Shown here in pieces: positions 4,735-5,952 of a DNA stretch of 5,952 bases. This stretch comes from Candidatus Bipolaricaulota bacterium (GTDB lineage: Bacteria; Bipolaricaulota; Bipolaricaulia; Bipolaricaulales; Bipolaricaulaceae), in assembly GCA_015661965.1 (NCBI GenBank), contig DQVA01000327.1, positions 1-5,952 on the forward strand, in the 5' to 3' direction. The notes beneath the pieces are model-generated. The model was not told the origin of the DNA. It was given only the letters and a program-made list of their open reading frames with translations, and did not search any database. Made by a program: the position numbers and the translations under genes. Positions within the stretch are counted from its first letter, which is position 1; each line of letters begins with the position of its first letter.

Positions 4735-5859
4735 ATGAAACCCCTCAGCGGCATCCGGGTCCTGGATCTGTCGCGCATCCTGGCCGGCCCACTGGCGGCC
4801 ATGTGGATGGCGGACCTGGGGGCGGAGGTGATCAAGGTGGAGCGTCCCGGGGTGGGGGACGAGACCCGCCGCTGGGGCCCGCCGTTTGTGGGCAGCCAGT
4901 CCGCATACTTCCTGGCGGTGAACCGGGGCAAGTACGGGATCGCGCTCGACTTAGCAGCCACTGGGGGCCGGGAAGCCCTGTGCCACTTAATCAGGGAGAG
5001 CGACGTCCTCATCCACAACTTCCTCCCGGGGACGGCTGACCGGCTGGGCCTCTCCTACCCCGAGCTCAAGGAGCTCAATCCCAAGCTCGTTTACGTCTCC
5101 ATCTCCGGGTTTCCGCCCGGGCCGTACCACGAGCGGCCGGGGTTCGACGCCCTGATCCAGGCCATGGGGGGCCTGATGGCCATCACCGGCGAGGGGGAAC
5201 GGCCGGTGAAGGTGGGGGTGGCCATCGTGGATATCCTGTGCGCCTGGGCGGCGCTCGCCGTCACATTGGCCGCGCTGCTTTCCCGGGCCCGGTCCGGGGA
5301 GGGGGAGGAGATCGCGCTCAGCCTCATGGAGTGTTCGGTGGCGGCCCTGGCCAACGTGGGCCAGGCGTTCCTGCTCACCGGGGAGGAACCCCGGCGCTTG
5401 GGCACTGCCCATCCCCACATCGTCCCCTACCAAGCGTTCCCGACGGCGGACGGCCTCCTCATGGTGGCGGTGGGCACGGATGGCCAGTTCCGGGCCTTGT
5501 GCCACGTGTTAGGCCGGCCGGAGTTGGCCCGGGATCCCCGCTTTGCCGCCAATCCCGCTCGGGTGGCCCACCGGGAAGAGCTCATCCCGATCCTGGAGGA
5601 CGTGTTCCGGAAGCGTCCCCGGGCAGAGTGGGTGGAGCGGCTCTTGGCCGCCGGGGTCCCGGCCGGGCCGGTGAACTCGCTTTCCGAGCTGTTCGGCGAT
5701 CCGGGCCTGGTGGGCGGGCTCCTTACCGAGGTGGAACACCCCCAGCTGGGCCGCTACCCCACCGTGCGCTGCCCCTTGCCCCAGGCCAATCCCCCTTCCC
5801 CCCTCCCTCCGCCCCTGCTGGGAGAACACACCCGCGACATCCTGGCCCGCCTCACCTGA
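4735..5859 (+). CDS. family III CoA-transferase (CaiB/BaiF family)
   Basis: The 374-residue protein moves CoA between carboxylic acids by the family III mechanism, through an aspartyl-CoA mixed anhydride. It shows the standard family features: PLSGIRVLDLSRILAGPLAA at the N terminus, LGAEVIKVERPGVGDETRRWGPP (28-50), NRGKYGIALDL, VLIHNFLPGTADRLGL, LVYVSISGFP (118-127), PGFDALIQAMGGLM and the catalytic aspartate in VAIVDILCAW (D166, near D169 of formyl-CoA transferase). The C-terminal HPQLGRYPTVRCP and LGEHTRDIL are also typical. It is slightly shorter than the usual ~400 residues. The substrate pair cannot be assigned. The gene follows the EndoQ stop by two bases, with no ribosome site at normal distance, so it is probably translated by re-initiation from the EndoQ message. 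The second 88-bp repeat starts at the base after its stop, and no terminator is visible before it. Confidence 0.93.
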   Translation: MKPLSGIRVLDLSRILAGPLAAMWMADLGAEVIKVERPGVGDETRRWGPPFVGSQSAYFLAVNRGKYGIALDLAATGGREALCHLIRESDVLIHNFLPGTADRLGLSYPELKELNPKLVYVSISGFPPGPYHERPGFDALIQAMGGLMAITGEGERPVKVGVAIVDILCAWAALAVTLAALLSRARSGEGEEIALSLMECSVAALANVGQAFLLTGEEPRRLGTAHPHIVPYQAFPTADGLLMVAVGTDGQFRALCHVLGRPELARDPRFAANPARVAHREELIPILEDVFRKRPRAEWVERLLAAGVPAGPVNSLSELFGDPGLVGGLLTEVEHPQLGRYPTVRCPLPQANPPSPLPPPLLGEHTRDILARLT

Positions 5860-5947
5860 CCCGACTTTGACAAGGTTTTTTGAAGAACCCGGTTAGAAAG
5901 GACAGTTGAGGTGGGTCAAGCGTGTGTGTGGCACCATGGCCCCTAGG
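5860..5947 (+). repeat. 88-bp direct repeat, copy 2 (probable leader of the next gene)
   Basis: This is the second copy of the element at 105-192, same orientation, 82 of 88 positions identical, starting one base after the stop of the CoA-transferase gene. It keeps TTGACA (5867-5872), the T-run (5875-5880), GAGGTG (5908-5913) and the identical 28-base core (5920-5947). It lacks the upstream inverted-repeat arm seen at copy 1. The ATG of the first copy's leader ORF is AAG here. By analogy with copy 1 it should lead a gene beyond the right edge. The last five bases (5948-5952) already differ from copy 1. Confidence 0.85.
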
Positions 5948-5952
5948 GGTGA

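Noticed and set aside
105..5947. Composite transposon or integrative element bounded by the 88-bp direct repeats
   Set aside because: The enclosed genes are metabolic and repair genes, with no transposase, recombinase or mobilisation gene. The repeats look like promoter-leader sequence, and I see no short terminal inverted repeats or target duplications.

Overview
The window is a gene-dense, G+C-rich (about two-thirds by eye) stretch of what looks like a bacterial chromosome. It has short or no intergenic gaps, some GTG starts, Shine-Dalgarno-like sequences before some genes, and apparently leaderless starts at others. I cannot fix the phylum from sequence alone. The combination of EndoQ, an adenine deaminase of the Ade/AdeC type and a stand-alone flavodoxin would suit an anaerobic and perhaps thermophilic lineage, but that is inference. 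No transposase, integrase, phage gene, CRISPR array, rRNA or tRNA is visible.

Layout. Positions 1-104 are the left edge, with no gene I can defend, ending in a 14-bp inverted repeat that also resembles a terminator. An 88-bp element (105-192) follows and recurs at 93% identity at 5860-5947, directly after the last gene. It carries a TTGACA box and opens the leader of the first gene. That leader (about 150-262) holds a possible 25-codon ORF with its own ribosome site, and a set of mutually exclusive base pairings. Next come ade (adenine deaminase, 263-1975), a 62-residue two-helix membrane protein (2044-2232) and a metallo-beta-lactamase-fold hydrolase (2199-3047), all on +. A flavodoxin (3478-3020) lies on the minus strand and its 3' end overlaps the hydrolase gene by 28 bp. 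Endonuclease Q (3506-4732) and a family III CoA-transferase (4735-5859) form a tight two-gene unit on +.

How the genes relate. The genes do not form one obvious pathway. Adenine deaminase makes free hypoxanthine from adenine, and EndoQ nicks DNA beside hypoxanthine and other deaminated bases. The theme is shared but a functional link is not shown. The clearest regulatory structure is the 27-bp gap between flavodoxin and EndoQ: two near-consensus -10 boxes overlap on opposite strands, each about 10 nt from its start codon and with no ribosome site, which predicts a symmetric bidirectional promoter driving two leaderless or nearly leaderless mRNAs. The most unusual items are the duplicated leader element with its switch-like pairings, this shared promoter, and a clamp-binding-like hexapeptide at the extreme C terminus of EndoQ.
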